64,000 nucleotides of DNA. It comes from Thermoplasmatales archaeon SW_10_69_26. Lineage in GTDB: Archaea; Thermoplasmatota; SW-10-69-26. Position numbers and translations under genes: made by a program. Positions 45,006-52,400 of the stretch are shown here, in pieces (positions within the stretch are counted from its first letter, which is position 1; each line of letters opens with the position of its first letter). The stretch spans positions 1 through 64,000 of the forward strand of contig PXUB01000022.1 of NCBI GenBank assembly GCA_003009755.1, given 5' to 3'. The notes under the pieces were generated by a model. The model ran no database searches. It saw nothing but the letters and a program-made list of their open reading frames with translations, and had not been told where the DNA came from.

Positions 45006-45345
45006 GAGTACGGGTCCGTCAGGACCCGTACGAATCTGGAGACGACCAGGGTCAGCCGTGTCAAGGTCGTCTCCAGAGTAACCGCTACAAGGAATTGGCT
45101 GAGAAGCTGGACATCGACATCATCCTGTAAGCGCGACGACGACCGCACGCGCTTGCAGGAGAGTACGAACGGCGCGACGTCCACGAGCGCGCGCCGTTCG
45201 TACGAATCGCCAGCGTCGTTAGCCCGGGAGCTACCGTGCGGGCTCGACGCTGGCGAGAGCCCGAACCGGCACCGGAGGCACGGTTCGGGCGAATCGCGGG
45301 CATCGCTAGCTCGGTCGATACCGTGCGAGATCGATGCTCGCGCCT
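45006..45345. repeat. Array of three GAAT-linked hairpin pairs
   Basis: Six strong inverted repeats in three pairs. Pair 1: stem 10 bp (45008-45017/45022-45031), then 12 bp (45036-45047/45065-45076). Pair 2: 14 bp (45163-45176/45190-45203), then 12 bp continued by 6 bp (45207-45218/45245-45256 and 45221-45226/45239-45244). Pair 3: 10 bp (45259-45268/45281-45290), then 11 bp with one G-T (45295-45305/45332-45342). In each pair the members are joined by GAAT (or GAA plus the first stem T), and each first hairpin is preceded by GA. Stem sequences differ completely, so structure and linker are conserved but sequence is not. Confidence 0.85.
45080..45129 (+). repeat. Direct repeat copy 2: displaced tfb tail
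   Basis: 49 of 50 bases match the tfb 3' end, in the same orientation, followed by TAA rather than TAG. It keeps the reading of the last 16 codons but has no start. It lies between two sets of hairpins, so it looks like a duplicated target or a tandem duplication of tail plus hairpin module. Confidence 0.95.
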
Positions 45346-45537
45346 TGGTTCTCCTCGTCACCGGGCCCGCATCGTCGGCCAACGACGGTTCTCGCAGTGG
45401 TCGGCACCCCTGGCCTGGCGGGCAGTCCCCACCGGGCGGAGTGAGGTCGGGGCCGAGGACGCGTCATCGGTCGGCGATCGGCACCTCCACGTTCCCGGCG
45501 GAGAGAGCTTAACGGTGAGCCCGCCGGCACGGGAACC
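45346..45537. other. Intergenic region before a small membrane gene
   Basis: GC-rich, no gene seen. A CTTAAC element at 45508-45513 lies about 27 nt before GTG 45538 and is the likely promoter of the next two genes. Confidence 0.5.
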
Positions 45538-45843
45538 GTGGACATCGCCATCCTCTCGCTTCACGTGGAGATGTGGATCGCCGTAACGGGCAGCATCACG
45601 CTGGCGGTGTTCAGTGGCATCTTCGCCGCGCTCGGTTACGGCGTCCACGAGATCCGTAAGGTCAGGAACCTCATCCACGAACGGAAGATCGAGCACGAGT
45701 CGCTGCGTCGAGAGATCGAAGGCGAGCTGGCCATCCGAGATCTGGAAGAGCCACCGGGCGAGCCGAACGTTGAAGATGGAGGAGCAACAACCGTAGGGGG
45801 AGATGGTCCCCCGCCCGAGGGGGACGACAGCGAGGGTCCCTGA
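45538..45843 (+). CDS. Small single-pass membrane protein with coiled coil
   Basis: 101 residues from GTG 45538. An N-terminal helix (WIAVTGSITLAVFSGIFAALGYG) spans the membrane, then a charged helix (KVRNLIHERKIEHESLRREI) and an acidic Gly/Pro-rich tail. No family recognised. The stop overlaps the next start (TGATG), so the pair is co-translated. The promoter hexamer CTTAAC lies about 27 nt upstream. Confidence 0.65.
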   Translation: MDIAILSLHVEMWIAVTGSITLAVFSGIFAALGYGVHEIRKVRNLIHERKIEHESLRREIEGELAIRDLEEPPGEPNVEDGGATTVGGDGPPPEGDDSEGP

Positions 45844-46046
45844 TGGCGTACCGGTTGCAACGAGAGGAGTTGGACCGGGTCCGCGAGCTCCTCGACCAAC
45901 TGCGTCGGCGGGAGGGTTTCGGGGAACGTGAGCGACAGGAGCTGCGGTCGCTCCTTTCCAAACGAGATGCTCGCGTCGAGTCCATGCGTCTCCACACGCT
46001 CGTCCGCTTCGCGAAGAAGCTCCTCGATCAGCGCGAAGCAAGATAG
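45843..46046 (+). CDS. Small charged helical protein
   Basis: 67 residues, almost entirely charged alpha-helix (LQREELDRVRELLDQLRRRE and RLHTLVRFAKKLLDQ), with no membrane segment. It probably pairs with the coiled-coil membrane protein encoded just upstream, with which it overlaps by one base. Function unknown. Confidence 0.6.
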   Translation: MAYRLQREELDRVRELLDQLRRREGFGERERQELRSLLSKRDARVESMRLHTLVRFAKKLLDQREAR

Positions 46047-46056
46047 AAGCGGACCG

Positions 46057-46435
46057 TCAGCTCCATCCCAGGCCGCCAGCGGGCCACCGCCTGGCCTGCC
46101 AGCCCGCAGGCCGTCCATCCGCGTCCTGGTCATCTTCCGGTCTTGATCCCCGCCACGCCTTGACGTCCGTGAAAGTCGGCTCCTCGGTGCAAAGCGGGTA
46201 GAGCGTGTCGACGAAGGCCTCGACGTGGTCGCTGGTGCGGGGGGCCTCCTTGGCGGCTTCGTTCTCGAACGCCATCACGTGGGTGAACCGGGTCGGCGTC
46301 TGCTGATCCTGGTAGGAGGTGTAGGTGAGGGGTCCCCGGCTCCTCCTCGACCGCGTCGACGAACGTGCGGATGGCAGCCACCGCCTCGTCGATCGCCTCC
46401 CCCCGGACCTCGAAGCGGGCGATCTTCCGGATCAC
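46057..46435 (-). pseudogene. Frameshifted antibiotic-biosynthesis-monooxygenase-like gene
   Basis: From GTG 46435 one frame reads MIRKIARFEVRGEAIDEA and AIRTFVDAVEEEPGT; the continuation LTYTSYQDQQTPTRFTHVMA and FVDTLYPLCTEEPTFTDVK is in the next frame. Together they make a normal small ABM-fold domain (dimeric ferredoxin-like monooxygenase or quinol-oxidase family). Removing one C (CCCC on the minus strand, about 46331-46334) restores the frame. It may be a sequencing error rather than decay. The C-terminus is uncertain because the second frame runs to 46057. Confidence 0.7.
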
Positions 46436-46554
46436 ACCGCCGGGGATGGCAGAGCCGGTGGGAGAAGCTTGCCCCCGACGCAGACATGCGCCTCTTCGCG
46501 AGGCCCGCGAGCGGAGAGCCGGAGACGTCGAACGCTGGCCCTTTCCCGGGGTCG

Positions 46555-47525
46555 ATGCAATGTCGGCGCGTGGACGGCCAGGCCTCCCGCTCCGTCGCCA
46601 TCGTCGGCGCCAACCGTCCCCTTCGCTCGACAGAACACCGCCTACCACGACCTGTCGAACCAGGAGATGCCGACCGACACCCTGCAAGGCCTCGTCGACC
46701 GCTGCGGGCTCGAGGGCGAGCGCCTGGGGGAGGTCGCCGGCGGCACCGTGATGAAGCACGCCCGCGATTTCAACCTCGTCCGCGAGTCCGTGCTCGGGAC
46801 GACCCTGGACCCGCACACCCCGGCCTACGACGTCCAGCAGGCTTGCGGGACAGGGCTCGAGACGGCGGTCCTCGTGGCCAACAAGATCGAGCTCGGACAG
46901 ATCGAGGTAGCCGTCGCCTGCGGCACGGACACGACCAGCGACATGCTGGTCAGCGTCAGCGAGGACAGCAGCGGGCCCTGATGGACCTCGCCGACGCGAA
47001 GGGTCCACGACAGCAGCTGAAGGCGCTCGCGGGCGTGTTGAACCCGGCCCACCGCCTCCCGGAGATCCCCGAGAACGCCGAGCCACGCACCGGCATGTCG
47101 ATGGGCGAGCACGCCCAGCGCACCGCCGACGGCTACGGCATCACGCAAGAGGAGATGGGCGAGCTCGCCGTCGCCAGCCACCACAACCTGGCCGAGGGCT
47201 ACGACGAGGGCTTCTTCGACGATCTGGTGATGCCCTACGAGGGCCCGGCACGCTCACGGCCGCCAACTCCTCGCCGCTCACCGACGGCGCCAGCTCGGTG
47301 CTGCTCGCCAGCCAGGCCTGGGCCGAGGAGCACGACCGGCCGGTGTGGGCCTGCCTCGTCGACGCCGAGACCGGCGCCAGCGACTACGTCGACGGCGAGG
47401 GGGGCCTGCTGATGGCGCCCGCGCTCGACGCCGTGCCCCGGCTGCTCGAGCGCAACGACCTCACGCTGGAGAGCTTCACCCTCGTCGAGGTCCACGAGGC
47501 CTTCGCCAGCGTCGTCCTCTGTCCC
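46555..47525 (+). pseudogene. Decayed thiolase (acetyl-CoA acyltransferase)
   Basis: Pieces of a FadI-like thiolase occur in three frames: SVAIVGANR, then PFARQNTAYHDLSNQEM through AYDVQQACGTGLE (with the nucleophile Cys) to CGTDTTSD, next ALMDLADAKGPRQQLKAL to SHHNLAEGYDEGFFDDLVMP, then GTLTAANSSPLTDGASSVLL to FTLVEVHEAFASVV. The first break is fixed by removing one C of CCCC near 46617. About 50 residues are missing between FFDDLVMPYEG and GTLTAANSS, and the C-terminal catalytic part after HEAF is lost. Several independent lesions make real decay likely, although misassembly is possible. The GNAT gene follows. Confidence 0.85.
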
Positions 47526-47627
47526 CGCGATCCTCGAAGCCAAGGGCCAGGCCCGCCGCTCCGCCGCGCCCGCCGCGGCCCGCTCGCGACCCCCACATTC
47601 TTCTCCCCGACCCTCCTCGCCTCGCTG

Positions 47628-48164
47628 ATGAGCTCGGCCCGCATCGAGCTGCGCTCGGCCCGCCCCGAGGAGACCGAGGCGATCGCCTCGCTCGTCAACG
47701 ACGCCTACGGCCGCACGCCGACCGAGAGCGGCTGGACCAGCGAGGACGACATCCTCGAGGGCCCGCGCGTCCAGGCGGCGGACCTCGAGGCGATGATCGA
47801 CGAGGACGACGCTCGGCTGCTCGTCGCCGAGAGCGACGACGGCGAGGAGCTCGTCGGCTGCGTCCACCTGCAGCGGATCGACGGGGGCGCCGTCGAGCTG
47901 GGGCTGTTCTGCGTGCGCCCCCACCGCCAGAACGGCGGCCTCGGCCAGCAGATGCTCGCCGCCGCCGAGGAGGCGGCCATCCGCGAGTTCGGCGCCGAGC
48001 GCATCGTGCTGAAGGTCATCACCGAGCGGACCGAGCTGCTCGACTGGTACGACCGCCGCGGCTACGAGCGCACCGGCGAGACGAAGACGTTCGAGCCCGA
48101 GGCGCCCCAGCGGTCGCTGGTCGGCGAGCTGGCGTTCGAGGTGTTGGAGAAGCGCGTGGCCTGA
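47628..48164 (+). CDS. GNAT-family N-acetyltransferase
   Basis: 178 residues from ATG 47628 (SSARIELRSARPEETEAI). The acetyl-CoA-binding motif A reads LFCVRPHRQNGGLGQQML, with the strands VGCVHLQRI and RIVLKVITERTELLDWYDRRGY typical of the fold. The open frame extends into the thiolase remnant upstream, but the domain begins here. Substrate unknown. Confidence 0.9.
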   Translation: MSSARIELRSARPEETEAIASLVNDAYGRTPTESGWTSEDDILEGPRVQAADLEAMIDEDDARLLVAESDDGEELVGCVHLQRIDGGAVELGLFCVRPHRQNGGLGQQMLAAAEEAAIREFGAERIVLKVITERTELLDWYDRRGYERTGETKTFEPEAPQRSLVGELAFEVLEKRVA

Positions 48165-48358
48165 CGACGGCAGCCGGAACGATCGCAGGGCATCGAAGAG
48201 AAGCTGAGGGAGAGCGAGATCCAGAGAGTCCGGCGCCGGGACGCCCGCCCGGGGGATAGAGCGCGGGCCCCGTGCGCCGTCGCCCCTGGTACGCGGTGGC
48301 ATGGGTGGGATGGAGGAAAGGGTTGCGTTGTCACGGGCGGGAGAGGCTCGTAGCCCAC

Positions 48359-48709
48359 CTATCCGCGGGCCAGGTCCTCCCCGAAATACCGCTCCCAGTG
48401 CTCCTCACACCCCTGGTTGAAGCTTTGCCCGCACTCTGGACACGCGTGCTCGCTCCCGACGTATTCCTCGATGCTCATCGTCGCATGACACGCGCCGCAC
48501 AGCACGGCGTGCTCGTCGACCTCGCCTGACCCCCAGGTCTCCGTGGCGTGGTCGGTCGACTCGTCGTGGCAGGCGCGGCACGGGTACCAGTCGCCGCAGC
48601 AGGCGAACTTGAACGCGACGACGTCGCGCTCGCTGGCGTAGTGCTCGCAGCGCGTCTCGTCGTCGATCGTCGCGCCCTGCACCTCGATGTCGTCGCCGCG
48701 TTCGCTCAT
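48359..48709 (-). CDS. CHY zinc-finger protein
   Basis: 116 residues with the CHY signature: GATIDDETRCEHY, VAFKFACCGDWYPCRACHDE, STDHA, and the CxxC pairs LCGACHATM and HACPECGQSF that ligate zinc. The family binds several zinc ions; the cellular role in prokaryotes is unknown. Cytosolic. It is followed by a short GC-rich gap to the GNAT gene. Confidence 0.93.
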   Translation of the reverse strand: MSERGDDIEVQGATIDDETRCEHYASERDVVAFKFACCGDWYPCRACHDESTDHATETWGSGEVDEHAVLCGACHATMSIEEYVGSEHACPECGQSFNQGCEEHWERYFGEDLARG

Positions 48710-48752
48710 CGTCGCTCCTGCTCGGCGCGTTTGCGGTGCCCGCTTTCCTGCG

Positions 48753-50159
48753 TTAGTCGCTCGCCGGTCGGATGTTCTGGTTGACCGAGAAGCGGTTGTC
48801 GGGGTCCCAGTTGGCCTTGACCTGGCGCAGGCGCTCGTAGGTCTGCTTGCCGTAGGCGGCCTCGATGCGGTCCTGGTCGTCGCGGGCGAGGTAGTTGACG
48901 TAGACGCCCTCGCGCACGTGCTCGGCGACGTCCTCGAACAGCTCGCGCACCCAGGCGATGTTGGCCTCGTCCTCGGCCGGGTCCTCCCAGCGGCCGTTGA
49001 TCTTGAAGATGTGCTCGGCCCAGCGGCCGCTGAAGGCGCTGGCGTGCTCGTCGACCTCGGCCATGGCTCCGCCGGCGTGCTCGAGCTTGACGTCCATGAT
49101 CGTCGAGGGCATCTCGTGGACGCGCTCGACCATCGCCTCGAGCACCTCGTCCGGCAGCTCGTCGAGGTAGCAGGACTTCCAGTAGTCCCGGTAGCCGGCT
49201 TGCCAGGCGTCGTCGCTGCTGGACTGCCACTCCGTGAACGGGCGCTCTCGCACGTCCTCGTGGATCGGGTCGCCGAAGCTGGTGAGCGGCTCCAGCACCT
49301 TGCGGCCGCGGTCGGGGTCGCCGGCGTAGCAGGCGGCCAGGGCCACGACCGGCTCGCCGCGGTGCTCGGCGGGGATCTCGCTCGTTTCGGGCGCGGTCTT
49401 GACGATGGCGGCCGTGACGACCTCGGTGGGGGCCCGGGCCGTCCACTCCTCGTAGAAGTCGAGGACCTCGCCGGCGTCCCGAGCCGGGTGCAGGTTGGCG
49501 CCGGCGTAGACGGTGGGCCCGAGCTCGACCGTGTCGTACGTGAACCGGGTCACGATCCCGAAGTTGCCGCCACCCCCTTGCAGCGCCCAGAACAGGTCCG
49601 CGTTCTCGTCCTCGCTGGCGCGCACCAGCTCGCCCTCAGCCGTGACGACGTGGGCCTCGGCGAGGTGATCGCAGGTGAGCCCGTGCTCGCGCATCAGCCA
49701 GCCGACGCCGCCGCCGAGCGTGAGCCCGGCCATGCCGGTCATCGAGACGACGCCGCTGGGGACGGCGAGGCTGAAGGCCTGGGTCTCGTGGTCGACGTCG
49801 CCCAGCGTGGCGCCGGGCCCGACGTGGACGCGCTCGGTCTCGGGGTCCAGGCGCACCTCGTCCAGCGCCCCCAGGTCGATCACGATGCCGTCGTCGGTGG
49901 TGCCGTCGCCGGCGACGCTGTGCCCGCCGCCGCGCACGGCGACCGGTCGTTGGTGCTCGCGGGCGAACTCGACCGCCGCGATCACGTCGGCGGTGCCGGT
50001 GGCCTCGACCACGAGGTCGGGGCGTTGGTCGATCATGCCGTTCCAGACGCTGCGCGCCTGGTCGTAGTCGGGGTCCGTCGGTCGGACCAGGCGGCCGCGC
50101 AGATCGTCGGCGAGCTCGTCCACGGCGGGGGCTGGGGGGTCGGCCATCAGCCGAGCCAA
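48753..50159 (-). CDS. FAD-linked oxidase, berberine-bridge-enzyme type
   Basis: 468 residues. The PCMH-type FAD domain has RPVAVRGGGHSVAGDGTTDDG (its His is the usual covalent FAD site), the AGLTLGGGVGWLMREHGLTCD segment and DLFWALQGGGGNFGIVT. The C-terminal BBE motif appears as VYVNYLARDDQDRIEAAYG and RFSVNQNI. Such enzymes oxidise sugars or alkaloid-like substrates with oxygen; the substrate here is unknown. No signal peptide. The start is uncertain by four codons (MARL at 50159 or MADPP at 50147). Confidence 0.92.
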   Translation of the reverse strand: MARLMADPPAPAVDELADDLRGRLVRPTDPDYDQARSVWNGMIDQRPDLVVEATGTADVIAAVEFAREHQRPVAVRGGGHSVAGDGTTDDGIVIDLGALDEVRLDPETERVHVGPGATLGDVDHETQAFSLAVPSGVVSMTGMAGLTLGGGVGWLMREHGLTCDHLAEAHVVTAEGELVRASEDENADLFWALQGGGGNFGIVTRFTYDTVELGPTVYAGANLHPARDAGEVLDFYEEWTARAPTEVVTAAIVKTAPETSEIPAEHRGEPVVALAACYAGDPDRGRKVLEPLTSFGDPIHEDVRERPFTEWQSSSDDAWQAGYRDYWKSCYLDELPDEVLEAMVERVHEMPSTIMDVKLEHAGGAMAEVDEHASAFSGRWAEHIFKINGRWEDPAEDEANIAWVRELFEDVAEHVREGVYVNYLARDDQDRIEAAYGKQTYERLRQVKANWDPDNRFSVNQNIRPASD

Positions 50160-50204
50160 GCGGGATGGGGTCCTTGGCGTTAGGGTTCAACGGATGGAAA
50201 GCGA

Positions 50205-50400
50205 CCGCGGGCCGGGGGAGCTACCCCCGGCCGCGGGCTTGCCTCCCCGCAGGGCACCGCGGTGGACGCGATCTCGCGCCCGACGGCACCTGCGAGCGTC
50301 AACAGCGTCCCATAGCGACCTTGTCAGGCCGCATCCCCACCGTCCGCGAGTGTCCTTAAAAACCTCATCGTGAGGGTGGCTTCGCGACCTGTGTCACGCG
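50205..50400 (+). repeat. About 200-bp direct repeat, copy 1
   Basis: Starts with a hairpin (GCCGGGGG 50211-50218 / CCCCCGGC 50224-50231), then a GCTTGCCTCC box, then a nearly identical core of about 75 bp from about 50301 that includes CAGCGTCCCATAGCGACC and a TATA-like CCTTAAAAA (50354-50362). Confidence 0.85.
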
Positions 50401-50520
50401 TGGGTGGTGAAGGCCGCTCTCGCTCGGCGTGACGGCCAAGCGAGCGCTTGCAACGCCTCCGCGTCCGGTGGACGAGGGTGGGGCGATCGAGGGTGTCGGA
50501 CGGGAGAAGATGAAGGGCCA

Positions 50521-50720
50521 CCGGCCGGGGCCTCGAGCCCGGCCGGCGGCGCGTGCCTTGCCTCCTCGCCGTCAGCCGCGATGGACACCCGATGGCGTCC
50601 GACGGCACCGGCGAGACGAACAGCGTCCCATAGCGACCTTCTCAGGCCGCATCCCCACCGTCCGCGAGTGTCCTTAAAAATCTCATCGTGAGAGCGGCTT
50701 CACGTCGCTGTCACGGGGCG
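50521..50720 (+). repeat. About 200-bp direct repeat, copy 2
   Basis: Same order as copy 1, offset about 318 bp: hairpin CCGGCCGGG (50521-50529) / CCCGGCCGG (50538-50546), CCTTGCCTCC box, then the conserved core with CAGCGTCCCATAGCGACC and CCTTAAAAA. The core is nearly identical to copy 1; the hairpin differs in sequence but is kept. Confidence 0.85.
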
Positions 50721-50728
50721 TCGTGACA
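50709..50728. promoter_or_regulatory. TGTCACG...CGTGACA palindrome
   Basis: Seven-base arms identical to those at 43396-43411, spacer 6 bp. It lies at the end of repeat copy 2; copy 1 keeps one half-site (TGTCACG near 50392). Confidence 0.5.
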
Positions 50729-50778
50729 CGGCGCCGGGGAATCGCTCGCACCTCCACGCTGCGGGGCGAGGCCCTAAC

Positions 50779-50930
50779 CGGCAGAGACCGCCTTAAGCGG
50801 TTCCCCTGCCGCGTTGGGGTCCGAGAGGTCGTCGGAGTGCCAGCATGTGCAGGACCTCTCCCCTCCCCGGTACGCGCTCGTCGCCGTTCCACTGTTCTCA
50901 ACCCGAGGCAGCGCTCGGACTGGCACTCCG
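50779..50930. other. Nested inverted repeats
   Basis: Three structures: CGGCAG (50779-50784) / CTGCCG (50806-50811), enclosing ACCGC...GCGGT (50787-50801) around CTTAA; GAGAGGTC (50823-50830) / GACCTCTC (50853-50860); and CGGAGTGCCAG (50833-50843) / CTGGCACTCCG (50920-50930), a perfect 11-bp arm pair. The second and third overlap and could form alternative folds. Confidence 0.6.
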
Positions 50931-51160
50931 GCGGCGGCCGAGCGTTTACCCCTCCCGCGGACGCGGATCCTGGCCGGGCCCTGGAAAGGCTCTTGGATGG
51001 GATGCCTCCGCGGGAGGATCCCCTTCACTCGATCCAGATCCCCACATCGAAAAGCAGCCCACCGTGCCGGCGAGCCCCTGCGTGGGCGGGGGCGATGACC
51101 CGGCCTCATGTTCATCCCCTGCTGCTCCCGCGATCACTCCGCGGGACCTCCATCCATCTC

Positions 51161-51229
51161 CGCCCGCCGGCTTGCCTCGCAGGTACCCACCTGTCCCTCT
51201 TGAGCGAGGGTGCATCCTGCCGGCGGGCG
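51161..51229. repeat. Long inverted repeat, related to the 200-bp repeats
   Basis: Perfect 11-bp arms, CGCCCGCCGGC (51161-51171) and GCCGGCGGGCG (51219-51229). The left arm is followed by a TTGCCTCGC box, resembling the box after the hairpins in the two 200-bp repeats, and AGGT...ACCT forms an inner hairpin. It ends 10 bp before the first provirus gene. Confidence 0.6.
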
Positions 51230-51239
51230 CATCCACTCT

Positions 51240-51422
51240 ATGGGTGTACACACCTTCGTCATCGAGACCGATAGCACGATCGCGGACACCGACGCCCTCG
51301 AAGACCTCGTCAAGCTCCTCGAGGACCACGACGACGTCGGCGCGATCAAGGACGCCGGCGACTTCCACGACACCGTCGCCGGTCACCTGCTCGGACGCGA
51401 CGGACCGCCCGAGCTCTCCTGA
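51240..51422 (+). CDS. Small acidic protein, first gene of the provirus
   Basis: 60 residues from ATG 51240 (MGVHTFVIETDSTIADTDAL), very acidic, alternating strand and helix pattern. No family recognised. Support for coding comes from the strong codon pattern and from a perfect terminator-like hairpin 17 bp after the stop. Confidence 0.55.
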   Translation: MGVHTFVIETDSTIADTDALEDLVKLLEDHDDVGAIKDAGDFHDTVAGHLLGRDGPPELS

Positions 51423-51438
51423 CGGTCCCGGTCCTAGC

Positions 51439-51458
51439 CCCGGCCCGACCGGGCCGGG
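51439..51458 (+). terminator. Hairpin after the first provirus gene
   Basis: Perfect 8-bp stem CCCGGCCC / GGGCCGGG with GACC loop, followed by a pyrimidine-rich tract. The rest of 51459-51752 shows no gene. Confidence 0.55.
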
Positions 51459-51752
51459 AGCCTTCCCCTCCTGCTCACACAAGCGGGATCGCGTAGCCGT
51501 GCCCGCGGATTGGACGCCGCGGCAGGCCACGCGCAACCGGTCCCGCATCGGCCGCTTCCACCCTCGATCGTCTTACTCAGTCTACGGGAACCTCGACGGT
51601 GGTCTCTCTCAGATCGCAATCCACGGGAGCGGCCCCTCCCCCCTCTCACACGTCACGACCCGGGTGCCCCCTGACCTTCTCCAACAGCCTCCCAAGCCTC
51701 CACACTCAGGGGCGCCCGGGTCCGACCCTCACCCCTCAGAGGGAGGCTCGCC

Positions 51753-52157
51753 ATGACGAAACCCGGCCCCGACCCCGGGCACGGCGGACGCCCACGCCTA
51801 CCCTGCGAGATTTGCCACCGCCCGAGAGACAGCGACCGCCCGGCGCGAGCCCTCCGGATGAACCGTCACGGTCACGAGATCCGCGCCTGCGAGCGCTGCC
51901 TCGAGGCCGCTGAGACCACGCGAGACCGCCGCCGGGCCGACCCCAGCGGTCTCGGCCCTGACTCCTCACGAGAGGAGATCATCGCCGACCTGCGAGCCAG
52001 AACCCCCATCACGATCGCCAGCGGCGACGCCGAGACGATTACCGTTCACGAGGCCGATCACGACGCCGTCACCGAGACCGACGACGGCGTCCTCGTCGAT
52101 CCCAGTCCTTCCCATCACGACAGGAACGGACAGGAGGTGAACGGCGGAGCGCCGTAA
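51753..52157 (+). CDS. Zinc-knuckle protein of the provirus
   Basis: 134 residues from ATG 51753, with a GGGAGG ribosome site. CEICHRPRDS and ACERCLEA give two CxxC pairs about 30 residues apart, a treble-clef or zinc-ribbon pattern. The C-terminal half is acidic and contains ITIASGDAETITVHEADHD. Unknown function; a viral transcription or DNA-binding factor is possible. A hairpin at 52173-52195 follows. Confidence 0.7.
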   Translation: MTKPGPDPGHGGRPRLPCEICHRPRDSDRPARALRMNRHGHEIRACERCLEAAETTRDRRRADPSGLGPDSSREEIIADLRARTPITIASGDAETITVHEADHDAVTETDDGVLVDPSPSHHDRNGQEVNGGAP

Positions 52158-52172
52158 CGCCCAACGAACGCG

Positions 52173-52195
52173 TCACACCCATCCGTAGGGTGTGA
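52173..52195 (+). terminator. Hairpin TCACACCC / GGGTGTGA
   Basis: Perfect 8-bp stem with a 7-base loop, 15 bp after the stop of the zinc-knuckle gene, followed by an AAGAAGAA tract. Confidence 0.5.
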
Positions 52196-52357
52196 AGAAG
52201 AACGAGGGAGGGAGCGGGCACCGGTCCCCTACCCGGGACCGGAGCAGAGAAGGCCCGCCCCATGCCCCCTGCCATCCGGGGCGTAGATGAGCGTATGCAG
52301 CCCGAAGGTAAAGAAGTTGCGATGCGCGCGCACGCGCGCAGAAAGCGCTCGGCCCTC

Positions 52358-52380
52358 GTTACGCGTTCGTTACGCGTAAC
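52358..52380. promoter_or_regulatory. Palindromic operator before the main provirus operon
   Basis: GTTACGCGT (52358-52366) is repeated at 52369-52377, and the second copy is part of the perfect 12-bp palindrome GTTACGCGTAAC (52369-52380). It lies 20-40 bp before the first start codon of a run of overlapping genes, as expected for a repressor site. Confidence 0.65.
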
Positions 52381-52400
52381 GTGCCACAACGCCGCATACG

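Larger units (their letters stand above)
50160..51239. other. Long structured noncoding region at the provirus border
   Basis: About 1.1 kb with no credible gene; open frames here are Arg/Pro-rich shadows crossing inverted repeats. It contains two copies of a repeat of about 200 bp (50205-50400, 50521-50720), a TGTCACG palindrome (50709-50728) and several nested inverted repeats up to 51229. Confidence 0.65.

Noticed and set aside
45006-45345. Integron attC sites
   Set aside because: The hairpins fold like attC-type single-strand sites, but the conserved RYYYAAC/GTTRRRY core boxes are absent and no integron integrase is seen.
50205-50720. CRISPR array
   Set aside because: Only two long units with unequal content; no short regular repeat-spacer pattern here or anywhere in the window.
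50723-51274. 183-codon plus-strand frame in the region before the provirus
   Set aside because: Low-complexity Arg/Pro/Ser composition, crosses several inverted repeats and overlaps the better small gene at 51240.
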